64,000 bases of DNA, taken from Eustoma russellianum. Taxonomy: Eukaryota > Streptophyta > Magnoliopsida > Gentianales > Gentianaceae. Under the pieces are notes generated by a model, which saw nothing but the letters and a program-made list of their open reading frames with translations, was not told the DNA's origin and did no database searches. Each line of letters opens with the position of its first letter. Within the stretch, counting starts at the first letter, position 1. Of the stretch, positions 1 through 11,541 are shown piece by piece. Position numbers and translations under genes: made by a program. The stretch is from assembly GCA_036186865.1 (NCBI GenBank), contig AP025040.1, positions 17,393,669 to 17,457,668 on the forward strand, read 5' to 3'.

Positions 1-216
1 CCCGATACGACAATTTTCGGTTTAGAACCTTTTAACGTGTCGTATTTAATTTGTCATCACCATGACTTATATCATATGATATAAGACCTGAATATACTCA
101 TAAATATGAGTTAAGTATGGTGGTGTGACGTTAACGTACGTACGAAAAATATGTAACGTGTCGGTATTACGTTGGAATAAATGTGTACGTGCCTTTTTAA
201 AAAAAATTGAAAATAT
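1..216 (-). repeat. Sire-1 3' LTR, outer piece
   Basis: Matches 13979-14190 of the 5' LTR almost base for base, including the ATCATATGAT palindrome and the GACGTTAACGTACGTACG stretch. It ends with the 19-bp target duplication of LINE-1 (198-216). The rest of this LTR resumes at 5785. Confidence 0.92.
198..216. repeat. Target-site duplication of LINE-1, left copy
   Basis: TAAAAAAAATTGAAAATAT occurs here and again at 5766-5784, exactly bracketing the LINE. In the uninterrupted LTR near 14178-14195 the site is present once, apart from variation in A-run length. Confidence 0.9.
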
Positions 217-339
217 TTTTTTTAATCAGAAAAATATTTATTATAACAAAACCTCTCTTATGGCGGAGGAATACCATATTACAAACGACAATGTATCATT
301 ATAGGTAAAAAGATAGTGTAAGGATGCTATGATTGCCAA

Positions 340-450
340 TCTCCAATCATGCATGATATGCCGCATTAAAACCTTGCCAAGTAAAACCACCCTTGTGGAT
401 AAAACCTTGGCGAAGGAAAAAGCGTACATATTTGCATCATTGGAAGAAAA
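340..450 (-). other. Conserved 3' UTR block of the LINE family
   Basis: The reverse complement of about 356-434 matches LINE-2 at 19475-19551 with very few differences, far closer than the two coding regions match. It contains two copies of CAAGGTTTTA and a CCAAG/CTTGG inverted pair. It may be the part of the RNA recognised by the element's own reverse transcriptase; that is inference. Confidence 0.6.
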
Positions 451-505
451 GCATTGAATATGAAATGCAGCTACTATATACATGAACGTGTGTAAAAAAA
501 GAAGG

Positions 506-3500
506 CTAAGGAGTATGCATCCCATCCGGAGCATTTGTAGTAGTATAGCGAAAGTGTGGCATAGTGGCATCCATCCGTATGAGTCCACGAACATGTGATG
601 GCAATGAGGCAAGAGATGCATAGTAAATCAGTTTAGCGACAGACATTGCTTGCTGTGAAAGAAAATGTGCAACTTGATTGACCTCCCTTGGTGCATATAT
701 GAGCGACAGAGACAACTGACTTAGCAATGAACGCAATCGGTGTATGTCCGGAGTTAGGGTCCCGAAGTATTTACTAGTTGGACTAACTCCAAGCAATCAA
801 CTTCTATCAAAATCTCTCCAAAAGTCGGCCCATAATAAAGGATAGAGAACAATGCTGCCTGTGCCTCAACACGAAGCGGATAATCATGTCTAAGTGGTAG
901 GGATAATGCATGTACAAATCTACCCTGCCCATCACAAAGAATAGCACCTCCTCTTGCCGTACATCTTCCTATCGCTGCGTCAGTATTAAGCTTGAACCTG
1001 CCAGGTGGGGGAAAACTCCATCGGATTATTCTAATACGATTTGATCTTAACGGTGGTGATAATCCCATGTGTATAAGGCGTTGGATGGAACAAGCCTTCT
1101 TCGTTCCACTTCTGGATTTTGTCCACATGTATATATCATTCCTTATGGCTCGGATAAGGGCAGCTTGAGACCACCCAATATCATCATAAACTGCTACGGC
1201 ATATGATTTCCATATATTCCACAAAAGAATCCCCATAAAATGCTGCTTCACTTCACCCATGAAATCGTTTGGAGCTGTCATCCAAACCGATAAAAGCATA
1301 CGGTCGCCATCCAGTGGAGGATGCTATGGTGATGTCCATGAGAAAGTGGAAGTATTCTCTGATAACCCAAATTGCATTGCATGAGAAGAAGAGATGATTT
1401 GTTGTAGCAGAGTTCTGACGGCAGAAAGGACATATGGTGGGCAAAATGTGGAAAAACGACGTAGTGTATCTGGTAGGGGCAGGGCATTATTAAACAATCT
1501 CCAAAGAAAAATTTGAACTGCCGGTCGCTGATGCTTGAGCCAAATATACTTGTTAGATATCAAAGTTGGCCGAGATGGACGAATAAGGTCATATGCAGTA
1601 GACAGCAGAAAGTGGCCAGATGCAGTCGGCCATATAGGCATAGAATTATCCCATTGCGTCATTGATATGCATCTATGATGGATTGAACAGATGCGGCGCC
1701 AACCAGGAGAGTCATATAAGCGTGGCGTAAAGTCATTTCTGGAACCATATCTTATTCGCATATACTGACTCCAAAGGTTTGAAGCATGATAATACCACCA
1801 CCACAGCTTACAAGAGAAAGCATCTTGAACATCCTGTAATGATCTAATGCCTAGACCGCCCTCTTGCCTTGGAAAACAAATTTTCTTCCATGATACCCAA
1901 TGACGCCGGTGTGACCCCCAGAGAAATGCCGTAAACCTTCGTTGTAAAGAATATAGTATACTTCGAGGAAGACGTGAGCCTGCCATGAGATGCAAAGGTA
2001 GAGATGATAAAATGGAATGAATTAAAACTACTCTACCTGCCATTCCAAGCAGCTTGTGCTGCCAGCCCCCTAACCGAATATCAACTTGATGTAGAAGATC
2101 TTGGCAATGAACAACCCGTGTAATTCCTTTATCCAAGTAACAGCCCAGATATTTCAGAGGCAAGGATGACTGACGCATATCAAGAAGCCGCAATAATGCT
2201 TGACGTTCCAGTTTATAGCTTGACCTGAGACTCGTTCATAAGATGTTCGAAAGCGTTTAAATTGAATGAGATTGGTCCTGCTTGTTGATAAGAACACCAA
2301 CAAATCATCTGCATATGATAAGTGTGATACTACTAGCGGCATGCGACCCATAGTATATGGGGTAAGGAACGAGGTTGATATCAAATGTTTTAATCTTCTG
2401 CTGAAAGCTTCTGCTGCAATAATGAACAAAAGTGGGGAGAGTGGATCTCCCTGCTTTACTCCACAGGTTGGTCGAAACAAATCCACATGGAATGCCATTA
2501 ATAAGGAGGGAAATATGCGTACCCTCTAAGTGATTCATGATTAGCTTTGTAAAATGTCTGGAAAAGCCAAACCTGTCCAAAACTTGGCATAGAAAACGCC
2601 AATCTACCCTGTCAAATGCCTTGGCCATGTCTAATTTAATCAAAGTCTTACCTGGCCGCTGTCCTTTGTCAAACCAATGTATAATCTCATTTGCTAACAA
2701 CACCTGTTCAGCTGTTCCTCGTCCTTTTTGGAAGCCTGCTTGTTCTGGGGAGATTATACGAGGAAGAATAGTGTTGAGCCTGTTAGATAATATTCTGGTT
2801 TGTATTTTGCTCATGAATGTCGATAGCGCAATGGGCCAAAAGTCTGCAAACGTACGCTGCGATTGACCTTTAGGAAGCAATATGATCATGGTGTGAGACA
2901 TGGCGCGTGGAAGAGGGAAGCCAAGGAAGTATTCCTGAACTGATTTGTGGACATCTGAAGATATTACATCCCAGCCTGTGCGAAAGAACCACCCATTATA
3001 TCCATCTGGACCCGCATCACTGTTTGGATTTAATTCCCAAACGGCCTGCTTGACTTCGTCGATTGAAGGCATTTTGTTAAGCATTTGGTTATCCTCATCC
3101 GAGACTAATGTAGGTATACTTTGAAGAAAATCAGGATTATCATCAATAGGTTGAGCTGTAAACATACGTGTATAATAATCAATAGCTGCTGCACTGACTG
3201 TATCTTGAGTATCACATAGCGTGCCATCTTCGGTGTGAATACTGTGTATAGCTTGACGCCGACGTTTGTCTTTAACTAAGGCATGATAATATCTCGTATT
3301 GGCTTCACCCTCTTTTAACCATTTGACACCAGCCTTTTGTTTCCAGTATGACAGCTCTTGAGAAGCTATGTGAGACAGCGTGGCTTGAGACTCATAATAA
3401 TCTTGCCTAGCCTCTGCTGTGGGAGATGCATCGTAGGCCTCTTCTAATGTGCGTGTGACTTGTTCCGCATGTTGCAGTTTATTGAATATGTTGCCAAAAA

Positions 3501-4359
3501 TAGTCTTGTTCCAATGAGAGACGTCCTTTTTAAAGCGCTTTAACTTATAGCATAAGCCTCGCATTCCTCCTACCGTAGGGTAGGACTCCCAAGTGGTACG
3601 CAGAAAAGTAGTATAATCTTGGTGAGTAGTCCAAACATTGAGAAAACAAAATAGCTTAGGACCATCAAATTCTGCATTAGCACATTGTATCAGTAAAGGG
3701 CAGTGATCTGATGTTGTTCGACTAAGGTGTGTCAAGCGAACCGAGGAGAAGAGGTCGTAGAATGGCTCATTACAAAAGGCCCAATCCAAACGTCTCCAAA
3801 CTTGACCTAATCCACGCCCTCCTTGCCATGTATATGTTGTTCCTATATGTGGGGTAACATGCCAAGCTCCATATTGAGTCATTTCATTGAAGTCATCAAG
3901 AGCAGCTAAAGATGGAGTGGATGCGCCTTTGTGATCAGTAATAGACAAAAGAGTATTGAAATCACCAGAAATTAACGAAGGCTCCTGAGATGTATCCGAA
4001 TGATGACGCAAAGAGGTCCAAAGACTTTGTCTATCAACCACTGTGTGTTTACCATAAACACAAGAATGCCAGAAGATCTTTCCAGTCAACTGTAATTGAA
4101 GACGCAAATGGGCTACTTGCTCAGAATGTACTGAAGAAAGCAGTGTGAGAATGTTTTGTTTCCAAAAACACCAAGCGCGACCATCACATACGTTTAACAT
4201 CGATGTAAATCCTAGTTGGATACGGACTCGTTCCATTTTATCAGATGATTGTTGCGGCTCAATGAGAAAAAGAAAATGAATAGAATATTGATTTAACAGT
4301 AGTGTTAGCATGGAAAGTGAAGTGCGCAGGCCCCTTAAATTCCATGTAAGTATATTCAT
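506..4359 (-). pseudogene. LINE-1 ORF2: endonuclease / reverse transcriptase / RNase H, frameshifted
   Basis: Starts at the ATG 4359-4357. Residues about 1-230 form an apurinic-like endonuclease with the SGDFN and SDHCPLL motifs. Residues about 480-690 are the start of the reverse transcriptase, including LDMAKAFDRVDW. A frameshift near 2460-2470 moves the reading to another frame, where the catalytic YADD lies at about 2304-2315. A further shift leads to 1324-2193 (thumb and zf-RVT-like CPFC...H...C region), and another to 754-1299, where the RNase H domain has NTDAAIG, the acidic EAQAAL and the VDC motif; its last part (APREVNQVAHFL) is at 506-796. The family enzyme nicks target DNA and copies the RNA at that nick. 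At least four frameshifts make this a pseudogene. Its start overlaps the ORF1 stop as ATGA. Confidence 0.88.
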
Positions 4360-5705
4360 TGGGAACGAGGAGGCTGGGAGTTTGAAGATCTTGTAACACT
4401 GCGAGTTACCATGTGATGAGGTGGTCGAACAAGCTGGCTTTTAGGCCGACGTTTCCGTTGACGTATGCATGGAACATACTCTGCCTGTACCTCTTGAGTT
4501 GGTTGTGTAATACGTTGTAGTAACTCTTGATCAGAGAAGAAATTTTGCCTGTTTTTTAACTTATCCCCCCATATGTTTGAAAGGGCATTATATTCCTGCT
4601 GAAGATCACGTCGTGGAATCTCTTCAGTTTGACCTTGTGTTATTAATGGCTCCTCATTATCTGAGACCGTCTGCACATTTTGCTGTTCTACTGTGGGTTG
4701 TAGATTAGCTGCTGATGTATCCTCTGCAGAATCACCTAAGATTGTAAGATTTTGACTGTTTGTGGGAATGGCTTCAGCTTATGGTGAGGGTATGTGCATT
4801 TCTGGTAACATGCCTTCTTCATTGGGTGGGAGCTGACTGTTTGGTGATGCAGTAGGGAGCTGTGAAGGCTGCATTAGAGGTTCACTGTTGGGTTCATTCA
4901 TCTGCGCGAGGGAGTCTGCTTGCAGAGGTGTTTCCTTTTGCTTACGGCGCCATTGCTTTTCTGAAACAGGGTTATCCGATTGGGTTGTCTGCTTCCCACA
5001 ACTATCCTTGTTATGACCTAAAACTCCACATTTCTCACAATACAATGGGACATCTTCATAAACCACAGGTTGAAAATGATGATGATCTAGGCACTGGATA
5101 TGCAACTTTGATGGTAACTCCTTTGAGACGTCTACTTCAATGCAAACTCTCGCAACGGATGGTCTCAGAATTTTTTGGGTCGCAGCATCTGATCTGATGG
5201 GTGTTCCGACCATAGAGGCAATAGCAAATAACGCAGATTGGGTATGAAGATATACTAGCAATCCCGGTAAAGTTAACCAAACTGGCTTAATTGGCGCATC
5301 ATATCGGGGATCAAAATCATATATATTTTGTAATTCTCATATGGTATCCCAAGATGTTCCATGATCGACGGCAAAAACATCTATTATAATCTTCTTCTTT
5401 TTCAAACCTTAATAGGACGTGAGTTTTATCAAGTAAGCCTGCATGAACAGTACCTGTAAAGCCTATGCGATCAAGTGTTTTCTGCAGTGCAACATTCCAG
5501 GCCTGTCGTTCCAGAAGGATCCAACCAATGTATATTTGAATGGCGATAATAATGCGGCTATCTCCCCCTCCTCGAAGGTGATTGACGGACATCCTTTAAA
5601 ACGCTGAGGAGGCTTCACTTTGATGGCCGGTGAATCTGCGGATGATCCACCGGTGAGAACAGAGAGGAAAGAACGTGCCGGGGCCGAAGGGCCCGGCGGC
5701 TGCAT
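4356..5705 (-). pseudogene. LINE-1 ORF1: DUF4283-like RNA-binding protein with CCHC knuckle
   Basis: Begins at the ATG ending at 5705. The N-terminal part (to about 5463) includes FKYTLVGSFW; a frameshift near 5500 moves the frame, where the protein continues to about 5317 (HVLLRFEKEEDYNRCF, HMRITKYI). After another break it runs to 4779 and contains the zinc knuckle CEKCGVLGHNKDSC (CX2CX4HX4C). A stop near 4779 and a further segment (4676-4356), rich in basic residues, complete it. In plant L1 elements this protein coats the element RNA; that role is inherited from the family. It stops at TGA 4358-4356, overlapping the ORF2 start by one frame step. Two or more frameshifts and a stop mean it is not translated whole. 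Confidence 0.85.
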
Positions 5706-5765
5706 GGCTGAAGAAGACGATATCAGAAGAAGGCGTAGCGCTTCCGGCGGCGGCAGAGAGCGTCA

Positions 5766-5780
5766 TAAAAAAAATTGAAA

Positions 5781-5784
<4 letters not shown>
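5766..5784. repeat. Target-site duplication of LINE-1, right copy
   Basis: Second copy of the 19-bp duplication found at 198-216. The LTR sequence resumes directly after it. Confidence 0.9.

Positions 5785-5840
<56 letters not shown>
5781..5840. repeat. (AT)n microsatellite in LTR
   Basis: Almost pure AT dinucleotides, with one ATGTAT interruption. The 5' LTR has a shorter, impure run at 14187-14230, so the tract expanded after insertion or next to the LINE. Confidence 0.9.
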
Positions 5841-5843
<3 letters not shown>

Positions 5844-6205
5844 CGTGTATTTAGTGTGGGGTGAAGGAGGAGGAGACTTTTCTTTCTTAATCTTGTTGTC
5901 TTTGTGCCTTGTCCAAATGTTGCTTCCTTTAATGAACTACTTAGTTTAATTAACTAAGTACTTCACTTAATGAACTAGTTTAGTTCATTAATGGTGGCAC
6001 CTGAAAATAGTTCAAACACAACAAATGTTTGCCATTTGATGTAAGCTTTAAAGCTTCATGGCTCGTTAGTACGGCAACATTATATATGAACTATATAAGG
6101 CAAGTTATATGCAATATGTCATGCACACGTTTATGTCATGTATGTTTTTATGCAATACATTTAAATCATGTATTTTGAAATCACTCAAACCCCTTTTTCT
6201 CTACA
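5785..6205 (-). repeat. Sire-1 3' LTR, inner piece
   Basis: Continues the LTR interrupted at 216 and ends in CTCTACA at 6205, the complement of the TGTAGAG that starts this LTR family. It opens with an AT microsatellite (to about 5840) that is longer than in the other LTR. It holds the AAGCTTTAAAGCTT palindrome and the TTAATGAACTA/TAGTTCATTAA hairpin. Confidence 0.92.
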
Positions 6206-6384
6206 ATCTCCCCCTTTTGATGATTTTCAAAATAACCTATAACCATGATTTAAATCTTATCGCTCCCCCTTCAATCATGCATAAATTCGAAATTTGAATT
6301 TCAAATTTCAAATCGCTCCCTCTTAATTTATGCAATCAATATCAGTATCTCTCCCCCCCTTAAATCATGCTTTCTCTCCCCCTT
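6206..6384 (-). promoter_or_regulatory. Multiple polypurine tracts upstream of Sire-1 3' LTR
   Basis: Read on the minus strand, at least five purine tracts of the AAGGGGGAGA type lie in tandem, seen here as CTCCCCCTT-like runs near 6207-6217, 6263-6271, 6314-6323, 6350-6361 and 6375-6384. The one at 6207-6217 abuts the LTR and would prime plus-strand DNA synthesis. Several tracts in a row are a known Sirevirus hallmark. Confidence 0.8.
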
Positions 6385-6431
6385 TATTTTGGAAAGTCAA
6401 TCAAAATATGCCTGTAAATATGGAAAGAGAA

Positions 6432-9400
6432 TCAAATCAAATCAGCAGAAATCATGCCTAATTTAGAACAAAGATTTTCGTACGTGGCTTGATTTAATGC
6501 TTTAGTAAAGATATCCGCTACTTATGCTTCTGTGTGTACGTGATCTATGACGATATCACCATTATTTACATGATCACGAAGAAAGTGATAGCATACTTCT
6601 ATATGCTTGGCCTTAGAATGTAATACGTGGTTCTTAGACAGATTAATTGCACTCATACTATCACAATATATAGGAATTCTATTTACGGTAATTCCAAAAT
6701 CCGAAAGTTGTTGTTTTATTCATAATAATTGTGTGCAACATAGACTAAGTGCCATGTACTCAGCCTGAGTAGTGGATAAAGCTACGCTTGCTTGCTTTTT
6801 GGAAAACCATGAAATGAGTGAGTTTCCTATAAATTGGCAAGTGTCACTCGTGCTTTTTCTATCTATCTTACATCCACCGTAATCTGCATCAGTATAAGCA
6901 TGTAAGTTAAATTCACAATCTTTATCATACCAAATGCCTAAGGTGGGCGTGTGCTTAATATAGCGGAATATTCTTTTTACCGCATTATAGTGAGACACCT
7001 TAGGTTGACTTTGAAAATGTGCACACATGCACACACTGAACATGATATCAGGCCTACTAGCAGTAAGATATAGCAAAGAACCAATCATAGATCTATATAA
7101 GGTATTATCAAAATCTTTAACATGTTCATCTTTATCCGATTTAGTAGTGACACTCATAGGGGTGGGGGATGGTTTTAAATTTTCAAAGTTGAACTTTTTA
7201 ATCATGTCATTTACATATTTAGCTTGGCTTATGTGAATGCCTTTACTCGTTTACTTAATCTGCAAGCCAAGAAAATAGTTAAGTTTGCCAACCATAGACA
7301 TTTCAAATTCGGATTTCATGAAATTTTCAAAATCATCAACAAGTTTATGTGAGGTAGAACCGAAAATAATGTCATCAACGTAGATTTGAACAATAAGTAA
7401 ATCCGATTTATCTTGTTTCAAAAATAATGTACTATCTATAGTACCTCGTTTAAAACCATTTTCTAAAAGGAAAGTAGCAAAACGATCATACAATGCTCTA
7501 GGTGCTTGCTTTAGTCCGTATAGTGTCTTCTTTAGTTTGTACACGTGATCGGGATGTTTCAAATCTTCAAAACCGGGTGGTTGCTTCACGTATACCTCTT
7601 CTTGTATAAATCCATTTAGGAATGCACTTTTTACGTCCATTTGATAAAGTTTGAAATCTTTCATGCAAGCAATGGCAAGTAAAAGTCGTATAGCTTCTAA
7701 ACGTGCTACGGGTGCAAATGTTTCATCATAGTCAATTCCTTCTTCTTGATTATAGCCTTGTGCTACAAGTCTAGCTTTATTTCTAACGACCTTTCCTTCT
7801 TCATTCATTTTATTTCTAAACACCCATTTTGTGCCTATTATGGTCTTATCTTGTGGTCGTGGCACTAAATCCCATACATCATTTCTAACAAATTGATTAA
7901 GCTCATCATGCATAGCATCAATCCAAGAAGAATCACTCAAAGCATCATGCACATTTTTGGGTTCAATTTCGGAAATCATAGCATGAAATTGATTTATTTC
8001 ATCTGAAATTATTCTTCTACGTGGCCGCACACCGTGAGTGATATCGCCTATAATGAGATCATGTGGGTGATCTCTATGCCATCTTGGTTGATTATTTTCT
8101 ATGTTCTCATGCATTTCTAGTGTATCATGCATATCAAATGTACCATCATCTTCATTCAACACAGGTTTCAATTCAAAATCATCATCATATTCTTTATCTT
8201 TATCAATCTCACCAAATTCATTAAACTTCACATGAATAGATTCTATGATTTGTCTAGTGAGAGGATCATAACATCTATATGCTTTTGAATTTACAGAATA
8301 TCCAACAAAGATGCATTCAATTGATTTAGATTCAAATTTATCTAAATTATCTTTTGTATTTAGAACAAAGCATTTACAACCAAACACACGAAAATAGTCA
8401 ATTTTAGGCATGCGATCATTTAATATTTCATAAGGCGTCTTGTTTATTTTCTTTCTAATGGACAAGCGATTCACTATGTAACATGCACAGTTTACGGCTT
8501 CCGCCCACAGAAATCTAGGAAATTTATTTTTGCATAACATAGTTGTAGCGATTTCTTGTAATGTTCTATTCTTTCTTTCTACTACTCCATTTAATTGTGG
8601 AGTTCTAGGTGGTGAAAACTCATGCTTGATTCCTTTTTCTTCACAAAATGAAATCATTTCCTTGCTCTTAAATTCACCGCCTCTATCGCTTCTTATCTTT
8701 TTCACATTGAATCCATATTGATTTTCAAGTTGTTTGATTAATTTCGCAATCTCAATGGCACTATCATCCTTATGTGCAAAAAATAAAGTCCAAGTATAAC
8801 GAGAAAAATCATCAACAATTACGCATGCATAGTGACACCCACCAAGGCTCGTAGTGCGACTAGGACCAAACAAATCAATGTGTAGTAATTCTAAAACTCT
8901 AGTCGTGCTTATTTCATTCTTAGGTTTAAGTGACTCGCGTGTTTGTTTGCCTTTTATGCAAGATTCACACAACTGAAAGTTGTCTAAATCAAGCGTAGGC
9001 AATCCTCGTATTAGGTTCTTTCGTTGGAGTTTTTCTAGTGTAGAAATGCCAATGTGTCATAAACGTCTATGTCACAAATTTACGTTAGGTTTGTTTGACA
9101 TGAAACATTTAACTTTAGCGTCTAACATATCACCCATAGAAAGCGTAAAGATGTTTCCTTCTCGTTTTTCTTTTAAAACGATTTCTCCATTTTTGTTTAT
9201 TATGTTGCAGTAAGGGTGAGTGAATCACACATCAAAGCCATTGTCAATAAATTGAGAAATGCTAAGAAGATTATAAGATAAGTTGCTTACCAAAAAGACG
9301 TTTGAGATTTGAAGAGTGCTTGGGCTTCCAATTGTACCTTTTCCGATGATCTTGCCTTCATTGTTGTCTCCAAAGGTCACGGATCCGCCTTTTGTGACCT

Positions 9401-9491
9401 TCTTTAATTTCGTTAATAGGCTCGGGTCTTCTGTCATGTGCCTCGAGCAACCACTGTCAAGGAACCACTTGATAGATGTGTCTTTTGATGT
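6432..9491 (-). pseudogene. Sire-1 pol: protease-integrase-RT-RNase H, interrupted by stops only
   Basis: One reading frame runs from about 9491 to the TGA at 6434-6432. In order: aspartic protease with DSG at 9458-9450; GAG-pre-integrase region with CESC; integrase core (HIDLFGP, DDFSRYTW, SDRGGEF, NGVVERKNR); a linker; reverse transcriptase with QMDVKSAFLNG and the catalytic YVDD at 7383-7372; and RNase H (YTDADYGG, STTQAEYMAL, YCDSMSAI, ADIFTKAL). The 583-residue stretch 9002-7251 is fully open. Stops interrupt the frame near 9225, 9066, 9051, 7251, 6718 and in the tail near 6500. I see no frameshift. Several stops are explained by one C-to-T or G-to-A change (TGG to TGA, CAA to TAA). The family polyprotein matures gag, copies the RNA and integrates the DNA. 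Confidence 0.9.
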
Positions 9492-9562
9492 GTGGGTTCC
9501 CTGTAATGTGCAAAGATGATTTAGGTACCCTTTTTAATTTTGGGTCCTTGCGAGTTAGTTAT

Positions 9563-11488
9563 TCACCTCTTAGTAAAAGTACCTTTCGGTGCCCATACTT
9601 GGGTGATCCTTCTCGGTCTAGCAAATGGCAAGAATGTAGATGAAGGTGCAATGTAGTAAACATGTAGTGAGTGCACTTTGGGCCTTTGGCCAAGAACTCC
9701 TTTGTACTCACTATACGTAGAACGTTTTTGATATGTCCTTGTATTTGTGTGCGTAGTGCGTGATCTGGATGAATGAAATGGATGATGTGTATGCATTACT
9801 TGTTTCTTCTCATATCTATATGGCACAAAATTGTATTTCGCATGATATGAGGAAGAAGTGGGGCGTGAGGAGGGGAGAGAGAGTCTTTGCGTCATCTTAG
9901 ACACCGTTTTTGGTTTTGGGGTGTCTACTTTCTTAGACACTACGAACTTAGTTGGTTTGATGGATACTTCATTTGTTTCAATGTATCCCAAACCCGTTTT
10001 ATCACTGTCATGCTTTTGTGATAAGATAATACGATATAGCATGTTAGATCCCGTATCAAACTGTTTCATCATTTTCTCTAAGTCTGTATTCCTTGATTTC
10101 AAACTTGAAATCTCGGATTTCATTTCATTATTTTGCGTGGTCAATGATGAAATCTCTGTCTTTAATGCATTAATGATGCATGATGACTCTTCTTTAGAAT
10201 CGTTTAATTGAGCGACAAGATTTTCATTAGAAGATTCTAACATCTTCTTGTCTTCAATTAATCGCTTCTTTTCTTTAGCGAGAGTCTTAGTGAATTTATG
10301 CAATTCTAAGTACTGACTAAAAAGATCATCATAAGAAGGCTCAGAGTTAGAATCAGAGTCAGATGATACCTCATTCGATGCTTTGGACACAAAGCATACT
10401 TGTGCAGTCTCCTCTTCAGTTTCAGTCTCAGAATCCGATGTATCACTCCAAGTGGAGGCTTTGAGAGCCCGTTTCCTTTGCTTAGGTTCTGAGACGAGTC
10501 TATTCTTGTTCTGATCCTTTTCAAGGTATTTATTTGTTTGCTTGTCCTTATTAGGGCAGTCATATGATAAATGTCCAAGTTTGCTGCATTCATAACATTT
10601 AACATCTTTATCGTTTGTCTTGTTCTTATTTCTCTTGGTAGCCTTATTTTTGTTTCTAAATGACTTTCTCATGAATTTTCTTAAACCTTTAGCCAATAGA
10701 ATTAAGTCATCGTTATCCGATTCAGAATCACTATCATCTACGTGATCGGAAGAAGTAGAGACGTATTCATTTGATTTAAAAGCAATAGCTTTACCTTGTT
10801 TTGTTGATTCCGATTTCCATATGGTGAGTTTGTTCTCATAAACTTTAAGTGATCCAATTAATTCTTCCATCTTAATTGACTTAGTTTCTTTGCTTTCTTC
10901 TATTGCCGTTACTTTAGGGTCCCACTCGGATGGTAGGCTTCGCAAGACTTTTTGTACCTTTTCCTGTATAGTAAAGGCTTTGCCAAGAGACTCAAGAGAA
11001 TTGTAAATGTTAGTCAAGCGAAGATCCATATCAATAATAGATTCATTAGGCAATAAGTTAAACGACTCGAGTGTGGACATAAGCATGTTTATCTTAGACT
11101 CATTTACTTGACTAGTGCCTTCGTGTTTCATTTCGAGTATTCTCCACATTTCTTGTGCACTAGAATAGTTTAAAACATAACTAGACTCACTCTTACTTAA
11201 CCTATTTAAAAGTAACTGCATAGCCCTAGCGTTCATGCTTAGTCTCTTTTTATCTTCACTTGTATATTCTTGTCTAGGTTTAACGACTTCTAGTGTGACT
11301 CCATCTACAGTAGATAACTTTGATGGATCAAAAGGACCATCTTCTATAATCGACCAAAGATCAATATCGATTGCCATAAGAAAAAGCTTCATTCTTAATT
11401 TTCATTGAATGAAAGACTCACCATCAAAGAGAGGAGGCATTTGGCTTGACATACCTTCTTGTTCGGTTTTGAGATTTGTGGTTGCCAT
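9563..11488 (-). pseudogene. Sire-1 gag, one early in-frame stop
   Basis: The ATG at 11488 (MATTNLKTEQEG) follows the primer-binding site by about 40 bases. An in-frame TGA at 11404-11402 interrupts the frame after about 28 codons, at a position where tryptophan would be expected; 609 codons are then open from the ATG at 11392 to 9563. The long part has the copia gag region (residues about 1-200 from that ATG), an acidic serine-rich stretch, the CCHC knuckle CYECSKLGHLSYDC, a predicted coiled coil (KTEISSLTTQNNEM, LKSRNTDLEKMM) and a basic C-terminus. Gag forms the virus-like particle and binds element RNA. The same codon is a stop in Sire-3, so either the downstream ATG is the working start or both copies come from a master with this stop. 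Confidence 0.88.
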
Positions 11489-11529
11489 CTCACTGAGATC
11501 GTTGGATCCTTTGAAGTGAGTGTTCCTGC

Positions 11530-11541
11530 GCTCTGATACCA
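11530..11541 (-). promoter_or_regulatory. Primer-binding site, initiator tRNA-Met
   Basis: TGGTATCAGAGC on the minus strand, two bases after the end of the 5' LTR. It is complementary to the 3' end of plant initiator tRNA-Met and would prime minus-strand DNA synthesis. Confidence 0.93.

Larger units (their letters stand above)
217..5765 (-). mobile_element. LINE-1: nearly full-length L1-type non-LTR retrotransposon
   Basis: A 5.5-kb insertion on the minus strand inside the Sire-1 LTR. It reads ORF1 (RNA-binding, CCHC knuckle), ORF2 (endonuclease, reverse transcriptase, RNase H), a 3' UTR with AATAAA near its end, and an A-rich tail seen as the T-run at 217-222. The 19-bp target duplication and A tail are the marks of target-primed insertion. 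The 5' end reaches upstream of the ORF1 start, so little or nothing is lost. Both ORFs carry frameshifts, so this copy is not expected to move on its own. Confidence 0.9.

Noticed and set aside
241..621. 126-codon frame at 241-621
   Set aside because: Lies in the LINE-1 3' UTR and includes the conserved non-coding block; no protein similarity.
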